The position numbers and the translations under genes were made by a program. Of a DNA stretch of 64,000 nucleotides, positions 51,378 to 62,330 are shown piece by piece. The number at the start of each line of letters is the position of its first letter. Within the stretch, counting starts at the first letter, position 1. The DNA lies in assembly GCA_940337035.1 (NCBI GenBank), contig CALNHX010005842.1, positions 1 to 64,000 on the forward strand, given 5' to 3'. Below the pieces are notes generated by a model that saw nothing but the letters and a program-made list of their open reading frames with translations, was not told where the DNA came from and did not search any database. The DNA comes from Agriotes lineatus. Taxonomy: Eukaryota > Arthropoda > Insecta > Coleoptera > Elateridae.

Positions 51378-53317
51378 GTTTAGATCTAAATTTGGGTCTA
51401 ATAGTCCAGTAGGCTTTATAAATAACTAGCGAACTTATTTTGCACGTTATGTGACACATTTTTATAAAATTCGAGTATATTGTGACACCCTTAAACGAAA
51501 GGTTACCACCATCCTGGCTAGTTCAAACCCTCGGAAGTGATTAGGCGGCGGTGTTTGGGGTTAAAAATGCATATAATAATTTGGAAACACAAATAGGTTC
51601 CTGTCGCTTATCACGACAAAAACAGATCTAACTAGCAGTAGAAAACGCGCTTACCTTTTGTAGCTTCTCGCTTAATAATCATAAACTCAAAAAAAACGAG
51701 CAGGTTCTTTGGGGGCGAATAAAGCATAATATACCAGTAATGGGGCTAATTATAGTCAAATATAACATTATTGCAATCAATAACAATAACACAATTTGGC
51801 CTGGTGTTCTGAATATCCAGGAAATATTTTAGGCTTAAAATTAAAAAAGCCACGGTAAATATACAGTTAACTTGGTTTTGTAATGCTTCCTGGTATATTT
51901 ATTTAATAGCAATAATTAATTTTGCCCCAAATAAGTGGGCAACTCTTATTGGATCCAGGTTCGATTTAAATTCACTTTAACTGATTCAAAAAATACGAAA
52001 TAACATCTATTCATCACTATTTACAATTCAAGTAGTAAGGAAAAATAAAACAGTATGTAAAGTATTTAGAATAATATGTACAAAATTAATGTTTAATTAT
52101 TTTCGCATTGAGGTTAGACCACCCAACTGGCAAGAGCGGGGTTGGCTCAAACTTGAGAGGCGGGCACTGGCAGAACTGTGGATATAAACAAATGTTAGCA
52201 AAAGTGTAATTAAAGCACGATGTTATCAGTTACTTTATTTAATGAAATAAGCAAATACATTTCCAAATACCATCTTGATGGTCTTTCTCTTATTTCCCAC
52301 GTGCGCGACCGCGGAATGTGACTTGGTGATAACAGTGGGTGACGAAAGGCTATCTGTGGTTGATAACGTAAATATGAACTAGCTAGTCTTGACGCGCCCT
52401 GAATCCCAGGTATGCACCGTTTTAAATTAATAAATTATGAACTTAATGAGGCGGGTCGGAAATATCTTTCGAAAATCTAAATCTAAATTTTCTAGAAGAA
52501 ATCTGATATAATTTTGGTGCTCCAACTGGGTCGAGAGCGGAGCTCTCGCCAGCTGAGCCGGCGGGCCAGGTCGGGGAATCGGGATAATTTTTCTGATTAA
52601 TTCTCCTCGAGTTCGCGGAACAATTTTGGTTTTATACGTAGTTGATCTCCCTCTCTTGCATTAAAGCAGAAATGGAAATGCGAAGCGGACGTTTCCTCGT
52701 TTCATTCGCGCATAGTGGCGAACTTGTAGTCTCGAGCGGACTCGAACTTTTATAAAGTTGAAAAATACGAAATTTTAAATGCCATAATATTAGATTATGA
52801 CTAATTCGCCTAGTAAAATCGGGGCAAAACCTTACAGTTTCAACCAAGAAAATAAATTGAAGCTGGGACGTAATGATGCCCAGAGGTTTATTTCAAATAA
52901 GCCAAAACTACGTTGGGTGCTAAGTTAAAATTTGCAAGATAAATTTGGAAAACAACATTGCAGCACTATCTGAAAGAAACCATTATTGTTACAAGTTTTG
53001 GCACACGCGATAGCCAATATTGCAGCAAAAATTACTTGACATTCAGCTATGAGCTCCGCGATAAACTTTTATGAAAGGATGACAGCGCGCTTGTATCGAA
53101 AGCCTTCCGTGTCGTGCTACGCGAATTGCAGGCTAATACGCCTAATTATACAAATTAAAAATTCCGCTGACATATGAGCAAAAAAAACCAGCATGTGCTA
53201 ATACTTACAGTATTACAAGGCATAAGAAAGGGGTTATAGCTCCAACACAGCGTCAGCTAAATCGAGCCGTTCGCGCCCCTTTCATTAAATTGAGGGAGCC
53301 CTCGCTGCACACAAAAG
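51378..53317. other. Long stretch without a recognisable gene
   Basis: Mixed composition, somewhat GC-richer between 52290 and 52750. TTTTGGTGCTCCAACTGGG near 52515 resembles an LTR-retroelement primer-binding site, but no LTR end precedes it and no gag follows. No frame above about 70 codons looks protein-like. Confidence 0.4.
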
Positions 53318-55090
53318 CTTCTGGCCAAACAGTCCAGTTACATTAGGATCCGCCTGCCGAAAAAATGTTGCATACACCTTTGTTTTAATATTACAAATAA
53401 TGTGTCAAAGTCCCCATTGATATCGCGCTTGCGTTTTTAGTTATTCAAGGTCAAAGGACACAGAAATAAGATTTTAACAAATATCTCGCCTCCTATGGGT
53501 GGTTATTACAAAAGTTATTACAAAAAATGAAGAATAGGAAATGATCTACAAAAAAGGTTTTTTTAGGTTTTTTACGCACAACCACCCGTTTTCGGGCTAT
53601 ACTTCAGAGAAATAATGAGGTAAGGTGCAAGGCGCGTTTTTTAGATAGTTTCCCCAGTTGGCCCAATCCATGTTTTTCCTTATTTTGAGTACGTTTTACA
53701 GCTCGTCTTCGTGTTCATCCTCTCCCTCCCCTTCCACATGTTTCTCTTTGTCCTCTTTTCTCTCTTCGTTAACTTTTTCCTCATCATTTTCTTCTGCTTC
53801 CGTAATATTTTGTGTGATGAGATCAACAAGATTAATCTAATTATATCATTCATCTTGAATATCTTCTGTTGAGTCTCCAATAGCATTATCGACATTTGCG
53901 TTGAGACATGACTGACCGTGACAATGAACACAAACTATTGAACATGACTATAGTACCAACCGCTCAAAACTGTCGTATTCTTGTCCAAACTGTCGTACAA
54001 CAGTAAAACTACAGCAGTAGTTATTAGCTTTAGAATCATATATTCAAATATAATGTTTGACTATTTTCGTGAATTGAAACACATGACATAGTGCTACATA
54101 TCACGGAAAACATCTAATGTCAACGGCGCTATGTGATGTTACGGAGAAATTTGTATAAATACCCTACCACGAAATAAACTGGGTAGGGTCTGAAGACATT
54201 TTTGATTACACAGGGCGTAAGAAGAGCCTGTTTTCCATATTAAACTATTGTTCCTATCAATAAATTTGGTTCATAGGTATACAAATTGTAAGATCGTCTA
54301 ACGTCTTTTTAGTGAGTGTCGAAACTATCGTACATTTTAAGGGTATAGTACACGAGGTATCGTACATCGTACTGAGATCCGAATTATCGTACGCCCCCAT
54401 AACTATCGTAAAATACAATAGGGGAATGGGAGACCCATATTACATCGGGTGTACATTGTGCAATACGTGGCGACGTTGATATAGCCATAAATTGTTAGTA
54501 TGTCTAGAGTTAGTAGCGGCGCCAGATATATTTTGTCGGGTGTGTGGTATGATATTTTTGGGTAGCTGATTTTTTTAAAATAGGTAAGCCTTTCACTAAT
54601 AAAACTGGTCAAATTTCTCAATTACCTCCGCTTTACAGGGGAGACATGCATACCCCCTCTAATAACTAAATTTTTTTATTAGTCATGACTGTTTGATGCT
54701 TGTAAAAGTAATGTTCAGGTACTGAATACATATATACAATGGGCTGTGCCCCTTGCTGCAAAACTTAGCAGTGTGTTATTTACTGAATGGTTGGTTATAC
54801 GTAAAAACCTATGTAATCCGTTTTGTAGATATTTTCCTGACCTTCATTTTTTGTAATAACTACAAAAGTCATACGACCACCCATAGGAAGCGAGATATTT
54901 GCAAAAAACTTATTTCTGTGACCATTGACCTTGAATAACTGATAACGCATGGAAGATATCGATTGGGACTTTTGACATATTATTTTTAATGTCAAAATAA
55001 AGGTGTATGCAAAATTTCAGCTCACTTGGATTTTTCGGCGGATGCTGCGTTTTTCCATCTAATGTAACTGGACTAAAACTAGAATGTCTT
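53318..55090. mobile_element. DNA transposon relic with TIRs of about 230 bp, superfamily unknown
   Basis: 53330-53545 pairs in inverted orientation with 54845-55075: AGTCCAGTTACATTAG, TGCATACACCTTT, AGTTATTCAAGGTCAA, CACAGAAATAAG and ATATCTCG with CCTATGGGTGGT. On the minus strand of the interior (53960-53640) lies a decayed frame with CHGQSCLNANVDNAIGDSTE and a long Glu/Asp/Lys-rich stretch, broken by stops. Around 53960-54410 the motif AACTRTCGTAC recurs. I cannot assign a superfamily or read a clean duplication. Confidence 0.5.
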
Positions 55091-55694
55091 CCGCATTCAA
55101 GCGGAAAAGGATCTCATCACAGAGGTGGGCAGGGCCAGATGGTCGGGTACCACAAAGCGGGTATACGGGGCTTTCTTGTGTTTGCGTACGCCCCAAGCGT
55201 GCGCGGACCTAATGCCAGATAAATTAGCACCACAATTACTCGGAGGAAGACAAAATTTGCTCACCTAAGCTGGGGGGCGGCCCGGGGTTAGCATGCCGAA
55301 AAGAGCGATTAAATCGAGCACGCTCGATTAATGGTGCGAAGCAAAATTCGCTATGCTCTTCCACGCCTGGTAAAAATTTGAAGTTGGCACATGGGTTTCA
55401 AATCACCAGAAAGGCCCAGCAATTGAACTCACTGCGTGTTCACCGAAGACAAGATGGGAAAGACCGTGATTTCGAATTCGACTCTGCGTCGCTTAAAACT
55501 CGGCGTGAAGTTAGCTCTACTCCCAACAAAATTACGTAGGATTAATAAAATTAATCAAAGAAAGGGTGGCTTATTTGTCTCGCAGTGAGAAATTATGCTT
55601 CTAACGTCGAAATTAAAAAGGACTAGGCTAAAAACAATATAAAAGATTGCAATTTTGTTGTGCCAAGAGTTTTGGACAAAATGATTTCCGCTAC
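55087..55694 (+). repeat. LTR-like block followed by a primer-binding-site-like sequence
   Basis: It starts with TGTCTTCCGC next to the transposon end and ends CGCTACA, followed two bases later by TTGGCGACTGTGAG, which looks like a gypsy-type primer-binding site. AACAATATAAAAG near 55640 is a TATA box. It is GC-richer than its surroundings. No gag or pol follows, so this would be a solo or truncated LTR. Confidence 0.4.
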
Positions 55695-56049
55695 AATTGG
55701 CGACTGTGAGTATTTTGGTTCCATTATATTGTGCATTTTAGTACCCAGTAGGTACACTAGTTTTTAAATTTTCTGAAATTAAAATTTAAAATCCTGCGCC
55801 CAACATTTTCCAGTTGCTTCAACAAAGAAAAATCTGCAAGGGCTTTCAAAATCATTTAACAACAACAAACTACTGCCATTACCATATTAAATATTGACGC
55901 CAAAGTAAATAAGACATTTTATTATCGCTGTAGAATGTTACATAATTATTTACAATCAAAAGCAGTTTTAGTTTTACATTAATTGTTACAATACGCAACA
56001 TTTATAAATATTAGCATTTCCACAAAAACTTAATACATCAAACAAAACA
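55695..56049. other. AT-rich gap
   Basis: No gene seen. If the preceding block is an LTR, this would be leader sequence, but no gag frame appears. Confidence 0.35.
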
Positions 56050-56490
56050 TTTAAGACACTGAAAAAACCATGGGAAGTATTTTTTGAGTTAACAAGGAAA
56101 AATAGTGCCAATCGAACTTCAGCATCAAGGTGAAGTTGATAACTGCTTCGATTCTGAAGAAATTGAAGGGCATAGTTGGTGCCTGGAGGTACTACTGTGA
56201 GCTCTGTATACAGTAAGCGACTGCTAGAACATACGTGAAATGATGTCCTACACTACGATAATGACCATACCGATTCTTATTCTACAGTTTTTGTCAGATA
56301 AAAGCCTGCAACTACCATATTCACCTAATTTGGCATCATTTGATTCCTGGCTCTTTCCAAAAACCAAAATGATCATGGAAAGCACTCACAAATGATGATT
56401 TTCAAACTTTTTTGAGAGTTGGCATCAACGTTGGAACAAAAGAGTGGTAAGCCAAGGAGAGTACTTTAAAAGGGATTAAGTGACATTTGT
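56050..56490 (+). pseudogene. Mariner-family transposase relic
   Basis: 56308-56480 encodes LPYSPNLASFDSWLFPKTK, close to the mariner motif around the third catalytic residue (HPPYSPDLAP-x-D), followed by RWNKRVVSQGEYFKRD, the C-terminal W-x-x-R-W...G-x-YF signature. The upstream 230 bp are a frameshifted remnant. Stops make it dead. The inverted termini were not found. Confidence 0.75.
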
Positions 56491-56699
56491 AATTTAATTA
56501 ATAAACATTTACTAAATCACCTATTCTCTTTATTGTTTGATCACACCTAGTTGACTAATAATAGAACAATTTTCTTATATTTTTCAAACTGCGAATACTA
56601 AAGCAGCAGATATGGCAGGTATTCAAGTAATTTCTAAAGAAGTCGACGGTATGACAGCAAAAGTCAAGACCAATTCTTAAACAAACGACATAACCCAGG

Positions 56700-57056
56700 A
56701 GCTTCTAATCCTAAGGTTTTTCTGTAATGTCTTCTTCATATGTTTAACTAACTTATGTTTTTCTGCTAGTTTATATGTGCAAACCGAAGGTTCTTCTCCT
56801 GTGTGGGTGCTCATATGTCGAATTAAACTATCCTTCTCAGCTGTTTTATACTGGCAAATAGAACATGACTAAGGTTTTTCTCTTGTATGTGTTCTCATAA
56901 TTATGTATAACGAAGTGACCCTTCTCTCTTGTCGTCATATAGTGAACTAAACTACCCTTCTCTACTGCTTTATACTGACAAATAGAACAAGAATAAAGTT
57001 TTTCGCCTGTATGTCTCCTCATATGGTTAACCAAGCGACCCTCGTCTCTCGCCTTA
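56700..57056 (-). pseudogene. C2H2 zinc-finger remnant, distal part
   Basis: The minus strand encodes MVNHMRRHTGEKLYSCSICQ and YKAVEKGSLVHYMTT followed by further decayed fingers (the TGEEPSVC-like and HMSTHTGE-like stretches) out to about 56700. It reads as a continuation of the finger array of the gene at 58175-59629, now separated by two insertions and frame breaks. Confidence 0.7.
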
Positions 57057-57712
57057 TGCTAAGAGCACACAGAGCGCTATGTTCGCTATATTCGCTACGC
57101 CAGGTGACCACACTAAAAAATTCAATTTGTCTTAGTCTTGCCTATGACGATGTTGACTGGTAGGTTGCCTTCGGAAAGTGATGACAGTGACGATGATGTT
57201 CTGTTGTTACTTGCATTGCACAATAATAATAAACGTAAGAGGAAGTGGGTACACGAAGTGAACATGGAACGAAAGGAGTTTGGTGAATTTAATCACCTGA
57301 TACTACAGTTACGTGAAGATGAAATCTTCTCCCAGGCATTATCTCATATGTTCTGATTCCGATATTCGTCAAGGATTTTCTTCCACAGACATGGGTTCTT
57401 CCTTACTTCTTCAATTAAGTGCTCTAGAAACGTCATGTTCTACACATAAACCACTATCAATTGAAAAAAGAATATTGTTGGCAAAATACAAGAACAACGT
57501 GCTGTCGCCTGCACGTGGAAAGGGCCAAAACGGGTTAAAGCGCATGCCCGTCGTTGGCGACGCTCAAAAATATAGCCGCAAAACATACACCTCAGCGACG
57601 TAGCTGAATAGCTAACATAGCGTACGCAGTTCTGTGTGGCCACTTACGTTGTCTATAAAGGAAACTATTTTTTGTGCACACAGCGGACATAGCGCTCTGT
57701 GTGCCCTTAGCA
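57057..57712 (+). mobile_element. PIF/Harbinger relic inserted in the finger array
   Basis: Termini TGCTAAGRGCACACAGAGCG are inverted at both ends and the flanking trinucleotide TTA is duplicated (57054-57056, 57713-57715), the PIF/Harbinger signature. Inside, a 72-codon frame at 57138-57356 has RKRKWVHEVNMERKEFGEFN, matching the N-terminal part of Harbinger nucleases, then frameshifts. The catalytic DDE core is missing, so the 656-bp element is an internally deleted copy. Confidence 0.85.
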
Positions 57713-57715
57713 TTA

Positions 57716-57906
57716 TACTGACAAATAGAACATGAATATGGTTTTTCTCCTGTGTGCGTCATCATATGCTTAACTAAGTTACTCCTCTGTACCGCTTTAA
57801 ACTAACAAATAGAACATGTATAAGGTTTTTCCCCTGTATACATCCTCTTTATATGTAAAACTAAGTTATGCTTCTTTACTGCTTTATTATACTGGCAATC
57901 AGTACA
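57716..57906 (-). pseudogene. C2H2 zinc-finger remnant, middle part
   Basis: Two fingers can be read on the minus strand, including KPYSCSICQY-like and KRSNLVKHMMTHTGEKP-like stretches, with a stop in one finger (TTAGTTTAAAGCGG context). The part is bounded by the Harbinger relic and the MITE. Confidence 0.65.
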
Positions 57907-57908
57907 TA

Positions 57909-58133
57909 AAGTAGGGACAAGAAATCAGACGACGTGCGCCACCAAAAATATTTTAGTAAAGTCATAAATACCACCATTAAATTTACAAAACCGATATTTA
58001 TTTTCTTCTTTACAGCTCATTTGAAATCATGCGTTTGGTTTAAGCTTAATCAATTATCAATGGAAAATTAACAATTTAAGCTAAACTAAAATTTGCTTGG
58101 TGGCGCACGTCGTCTGATTTCGTGTCCCTACTT
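57909..58133. mobile_element. Mariner-type MITE, 225 bp, in the finger array
   Basis: Ends AAGTAGGGACAMGAAATCAG and continue GACGACGTGCGCCACCAA; TA flanks both sides (57907-57908, 58134-58135). Excision with one TA restores a continuous finger segment homologous to 58795-58815, which confirms the limits. Confidence 0.9.
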
Positions 58134-58135
58134 TA

Positions 58136-58245
58136 GAAACGATTTTTTCCCTGTATGGGTCTTCAGATGTTTAACTAAACTATGCTTATCTGCTGCATTA
58201 TATTCCCACTTAAAACATGAGTATGGCTTTTAATATGTTTAACTA
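58136..58245 (-). pseudogene. Out-of-frame fourteenth finger
   Basis: In a different frame from the gene's end, the minus strand reads CFKWEYNAADKHSLVKHLKT and HTGKKSF, a C2H2-like finger with its second Cys lost. It overlaps the frameshifted tail of the 13-finger frame and connects to the remnants beyond the MITE. Confidence 0.7.
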
Positions 58246-59629
58246 AAGTACTCTTATCTGCTGCTTTATATCTGCACATGGAACAGGAATAAGGTTTTTC
58301 TCCTGTATGTCTCCTCATATGTATTACTAAGCGACTCTTCTCTGTTGATTTATACGTACATATAGAACATGAATATGGTTTATCTCCTATATGGGTCCTC
58401 ATATGTCTAAGTAAATTCCATTTCTCGGCTGCTTTGTACTCACAAATAGAACATCCATAAGGTTTTTTTTCCGTATGGGTCGTCATATGGCGAACTAAAC
58501 TACCCTTCTCTGCTGCTTTATACTGGCAAGTAGGACATGAATAAGGCTTTTCGCCTGTATGTCTCCTCATATGTATAACCAAGTGACCCTTGTCTGTCGT
58601 CTTATACTGACAAATAGAACATGAATACGGCTTTTCTGCTGTGTGTGTCATCATATGCTGAACTAAGTTGCTCTTCTGTACTGCTTTAAACTCACAAATA
58701 GAATATGTATAAGGTTTTTCTCCTGTATGCATCCTCCTCATATGTATAACTAAGATATGCTTCTCTACTGCTTTATACTGGCAATCAGGACATGGATAAG
58801 ATTTTTCTCCTGTATGGATCTTCAGATGTTTAACTAAACTACCCTTATCTGCTGCTTTATATTCACACGAAGAACATGGGTAGGGTTTTTCTCCAGTGTG
58901 TCTCCTCATATGTCTAACTATGTGATTCTTCTTTGTTGCCCTATACTCACAAATAGAACATGAGTAAGGTTTTTCTTCTGTATGGGTTCTAATATGTTTA
59001 ACTAAACTACCCTTATCTGCTGCTTTATATTCACACGAAGAACATGAGTAAGGTTTCTCTCCTGTATGTCTCCTCATATGTATAACCAAGTGATCCTTCT
59101 TTGTTGCCTTATACTCACAAATAGAACATGAATAAGGTTTTTCGCCTGTATGGGTGTTCATATGTTGAATTAAGTTATGTTTCTTTGCCGTTTTATATTC
59201 GCACATAGAACAGGAATAGGGTTTATCTCCTGTGTGTGTCCTCATATGTTTAACTAAAGTACGTTTCCTTATTGTTTTATACCGGCAAATTGAACATGAG
59301 TGAAATTGCGTCTTATCAGTCTTCATATATTCCAGCAATTTACTATCACCTCCTGCTCCATATTCACAAACCGTAGGATCAAATGGCTCTTCCAAGATGC
59401 TGCCACCTGCTGCAAACGAAACAAGTAATTCATCTTTTATATTAACTTCCTCCTGTTTAATAGTTAATCCATGGTAAGCCGTGTAGTCAATAGTGCCTTC
59501 TACATTCTCTTGTTTTACATGTGAGTCTCCAACTACTTTGTATTCAACCAGTTTCCCCAGTGGTTCATGTAATATGCTCGTCATTGCATTATACAAATTA
59601 TTATCGACCAATTCATTTTCTACCTCCAT
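58175..59629 (-). CDS. C2H2 zinc-finger protein, 13 fingers
   Basis: I start at the ATG at 59629 (context CACAATGGAG), 12 codons inside the longest frame, giving 484 aa. Residues 1-110 are acidic with three psi-K-x-E/D sites (VKQE, IKQE, IKDE) that could be SUMO targets. From residue about 112 come 13 tandem C2H2 fingers of the C-x2-C-x12-H-x3-H type with TGEKPYSCS linkers. Finger 8 has Tyr in place of its first Cys, and finger 7 has one extra residue between its two His. The protein probably binds DNA in the nucleus as a regulator. The frame ends VLSGNIMQQ after finger 13: a small deletion of about 14 bases in the linker shifts the frame, and a further finger continues in another frame. No intron is needed. 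Confidence 0.85.
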   Translation of the reverse strand: MEVENELVDNNLYNAMTSILHEPLGKLVEYKVVGDSHVKQENVEGTIDYTAYHGLTIKQEEVNIKDELLVSFAAGGSILEEPFDPTVCEYGAGGDSKLLEYMKTDKTQFHSCSICRYKTIRKRTLVKHMRTHTGDKPYSCSMCEYKTAKKHNLIQHMNTHTGEKPYSCSICEYKATKKDHLVIHMRRHTGEKPYSCSSCEYKAADKGSLVKHIRTHTEEKPYSCSICEYRATKKNHIVRHMRRHTGEKPYPCSSCEYKAADKGSLVKHLKIHTGEKSYPCPDCQYKAVEKHILVIHMRRMHTGEKPYTYSICEFKAVQKSNLVQHMMTHTAEKPYSCSICQYKTTDKGHLVIHMRRHTGEKPYSCPTCQYKAAEKGSLVRHMTTHTEKKPYGCSICEYKAAEKWNLLRHMRTHIGDKPYSCSICTYKSTEKSRLVIHMRRHTGEKPYSCSMCRYKAADKSTLVKHIKSHTHVLSGNIMQQISIV

Positions 59630-60356
59630 TGTGGGAATAAAAATGACGAAAATATCTAAAAACAAAATTGGTACAAAACGAAATTTTGGTTAAGTTTATT
59701 TACAAAATATTAAGAAATTTCGTATAATTGATTTCTAACTTTTTACTTACACAGAATAACATGAAATTTACAGAAGCAACTTATACAGAAAATAGCCTAG
59801 CCCAATAATGTTGAAAGCTCTTCGAACATATAAGATTAAAATAAGCATCCGGCAATTCCAACATGGCTGGTGCACACAAAACAGTAACTAATAGAAGCGA
59901 ATCCCCCATGCTAAACGTTGGCAACACGCCACCATTTTTTCACAAAGCTGCACCCTGGTGCCCAAGTGGCAAATTACACAATGAGCGGTAGATTTAAACG
60001 GCGCTAGCGGGAAATTTGAATGGCGCGTATAGGCAACCCTCCAATCTCATTGATTTAAAAAAATATTTTGTGAATAAAATTTGATTTAAAAAAATAATTC
60101 ATAAACTTTAATTGCTAATGCTGAATTAGGCATTAGCAATTAGAATTTACAAATTATTTCTTAAATACAAATTACAAGAGTACAACTTTTAATGTAAATA
60201 AAACAATTATATAAGGACAGCACTAGTAAAAAAAACTCTATTAATGTAGTAAATACATTCAGCAGAAATAATATACAATACAATAAATATTAAATTCTAG
60301 AACAAAAAATAAATGCTTATAAAACAACATCGAATTAAATAAAATATACGTATTAT
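59630..60356. other. Upstream region of the zinc-finger gene
   Basis: 59880-60040 is GC-richer and probably holds the promoter, with no clear TATA box. 60050-60356 is AT-rich with no gene. Confidence 0.35.
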
Positions 60357-61440
60357 TTATAAACATAAAGAATAAATAACAATACTTCGCAGCCATTTTC
60401 TTCCGATGTTCTTGGGTAATGGAGGTATTTGGCTTATGCTTCTCCTTGACAAATTTGAAGATGTGGGCATCGTCAGGGCAGTTTCTCCAAAACCTATTGA
60501 TGATTTGTAGAACTGCTTGAAGTTATTCTCCAAACTAGGTTCAAAATCGGTAACAGAAAGAAATGCATATAAATAATCCTGAATAATTTTGATAAATAAT
60601 CTAACGTTGATTATTACACACGATTGTGACATGACTGATATTATCTTCAAAATATAAACGCCGGCAACACACTTACATATAATTTTACCCGTACCAAGAG
60701 TCATCGTGCTGATTGCCCTTAGAAAACTGCCCTCGCAACAGTTTTCATTGCAACCAGCACTCAACCCTTGGCATGTGCAAAATTATCGGTAAGTGTATCT
60801 CGCCCTTGTTATATTACGCTGATACGTCAAAACATGTACATACATTTGAAGATGTCAGAGGCTGATCATAACATGAACATAAAACTGTATTAGCTTCTAC
60901 CACATTTGTAGGAATACCTAACGATTACTTCTAATGCTTCGGAAGTTAAAGAATGCGGTACAGAAATTTATAAAATGCTTACACTGACCTGTAGTACCAA
61001 TTTCTTGCAGCCAGGAAAGCAGGTCGACTTCTTTTTCGTGCTGACCATTAGCACCGTGCAAAGGACATTTATAACTGAAAAAAATTAACTATTTTAGTTA
61101 ATGGGTACATGAGGCAATAGGTATTACAAAATTAAATATGGATGTTTATTTCGCTGTCGCTGTAAACAAACTAGGAATTCAGGAGCTGAATACATTAAAA
61201 TTAACAAGTATTTAAACAAAATATAGGCAATACTTACTGTTATTAGCAAAACGAAGCACTTAACCTCAACTAGCAAACAATTATGACGTTGGGAAACGCA
61301 AGGTTATGTGACGTCAAAATCGATATTCTTGTCTGCGACTGCGTATTACGGGTTCTAAATTTCCGGCTCCCCGACCCGATGCAGTGCCCAACAACTTTTC
61401 TTGTTGCGCATACTTAGGTCTCAGTTTCACCCCTGTGCTG
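60357..61440 (-). other. Possible spliced host gene
   Basis: Splice-like signals on the minus strand: donor ACA|GTAAGT at about 61238, acceptor TTTTTTTCAG at about 61079, then an exon of about 90 bases open in two frames (one with MVSTKKKSTCFPGCKKLVLQ, another with YKCPLHGANGQHEKEVDLLS), and donor ACAG|GTCAGT at about 60988. Further down, a 135-codon frame (60357-60764) includes SVTDFEPSLENNFKQFYKSS, and a neighbouring frame has CPDDAHIFKFVKEKHKPN. A GC-rich block at 61300-61440 could be the promoter. I do not recognise the product; the CFPGC start could be a THAP-like finger. Confidence 0.3.
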
Positions 61441-61475
61441 GTGCAGGTAGATGACGAGACGCTAAGAGTCTAGCT

Positions 61476-61920
61476 AGGACACTACGCCGACTGGACACAA
61501 CGCCAACCGTGGACACTACGCCGACCGTTGGCCGTGGACACTACGCCGACCATATATCTAATACTTACTATATTGCTAGCGGCTATGAGTGGGAAACTCA
61601 CCAATGAAGTGAGACACACAACCAACTCCTTCATGTATACGGTGAGCTGTGCGCAAGCGCGGCGGCGTCGTCCACCCAATGGGGAAGTGGTCAAGTTTAA
61701 AATTCGCTTCTAAAGGCGGAGTTCGAATTCTCACGCATGCGTACGAGACGCGTTATACTCTAAGTGAGACTATGTCGGCGCCGTAATGTTTTCTGACGTT
61801 TCCAGGCCCTACCAGCAAAATATGTGTATTATATATATGACGCCGACCCTGGACACTACGCCGACCGTCCTCTGTGGACACTACGCCGACCGTTCCCTTT
61901 AGACACTACGCCAACCCACA
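61476..61920. repeat. 25-bp minisatellite split in two clusters
   Basis: The unit GGACACTACGCCGACCGT plus a variable 7-base tail occurs four times at 61476-61552 and about four times at 61842-61917, with spacing near 25 bp and the last units degenerate (AGACACTACGCCAACCC). The 290 bp between are unrelated, with ATATAT next to each cluster, as if an insertion had split one array. Confidence 0.75.
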
Positions 61921-62103
61921 GACAAGAAAGGAAATAGATAGCTCACTCCCTTACTCAGAAGTAGGGGCAGAAACTTGCGCGACACCTGGCGTTACTGACA
62001 AGACTTAGGACAAAACAAAATACCAAACTTTATAGATCACTGTAATTTTCTCGCTACACTACGCGGAAATTGGCGGGCAATTTAAATTCAAATTTGTGTG
62101 ATA

Positions 62104-62328
62104 CAGTGGCGGTCAAAAAAACCGGAACACCTTTTTTGACCTAATTTTCAAAATGCGAAAACAGGTGCAACACTGACAATTCTAAATAATAATTATCATC
62201 AGAAGTCATTGTTTAGATCTGAATAATGACTTTTGATGACATTTATTAATTAGAATTGTCTGCGTCAGCCAGTTTTCGCATTTTGAGTTAGGTCAAAACA
62301 AAATTCCAGTTTTTCTTGGTCGTAACTG
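62104..62328. mobile_element. Mariner-type foldback MITE, 225 bp, TA-flanked
   Basis: Ends CAGTGGCGGTCAAAAAAACC and, inverted, CAGTTACGACCAAGAAAAAC; TA at 62102-62103 and 62329-62330. The inner halves pair too (TTTTCAAAATGCGAAAAC, ACAATTCTAAATAATAATTA), so it folds back on its full length. Non-coding. Confidence 0.8.
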
Positions 62329-62330
62329 TA

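Noticed and set aside
52505..52540. TTTTGGTGCTCCAACTGGG as a retroelement primer-binding site
   Set aside because: No LTR end (CA) directly precedes it, no paired LTR is visible and no gag frame follows.
53658..53840. Serine-rich 60-codon plus-strand frame
   Set aside because: It is the complement of an acidic-codon-rich relic on the minus strand; low complexity and no homology.
61476..61920. Repeat-spacer pattern that might suggest a CRISPR array
   Set aside because: Spacing is about 25 bp with only 7 variable bases, the surroundings are eukaryotic mobile DNA and there are no cas genes. It is a minisatellite.
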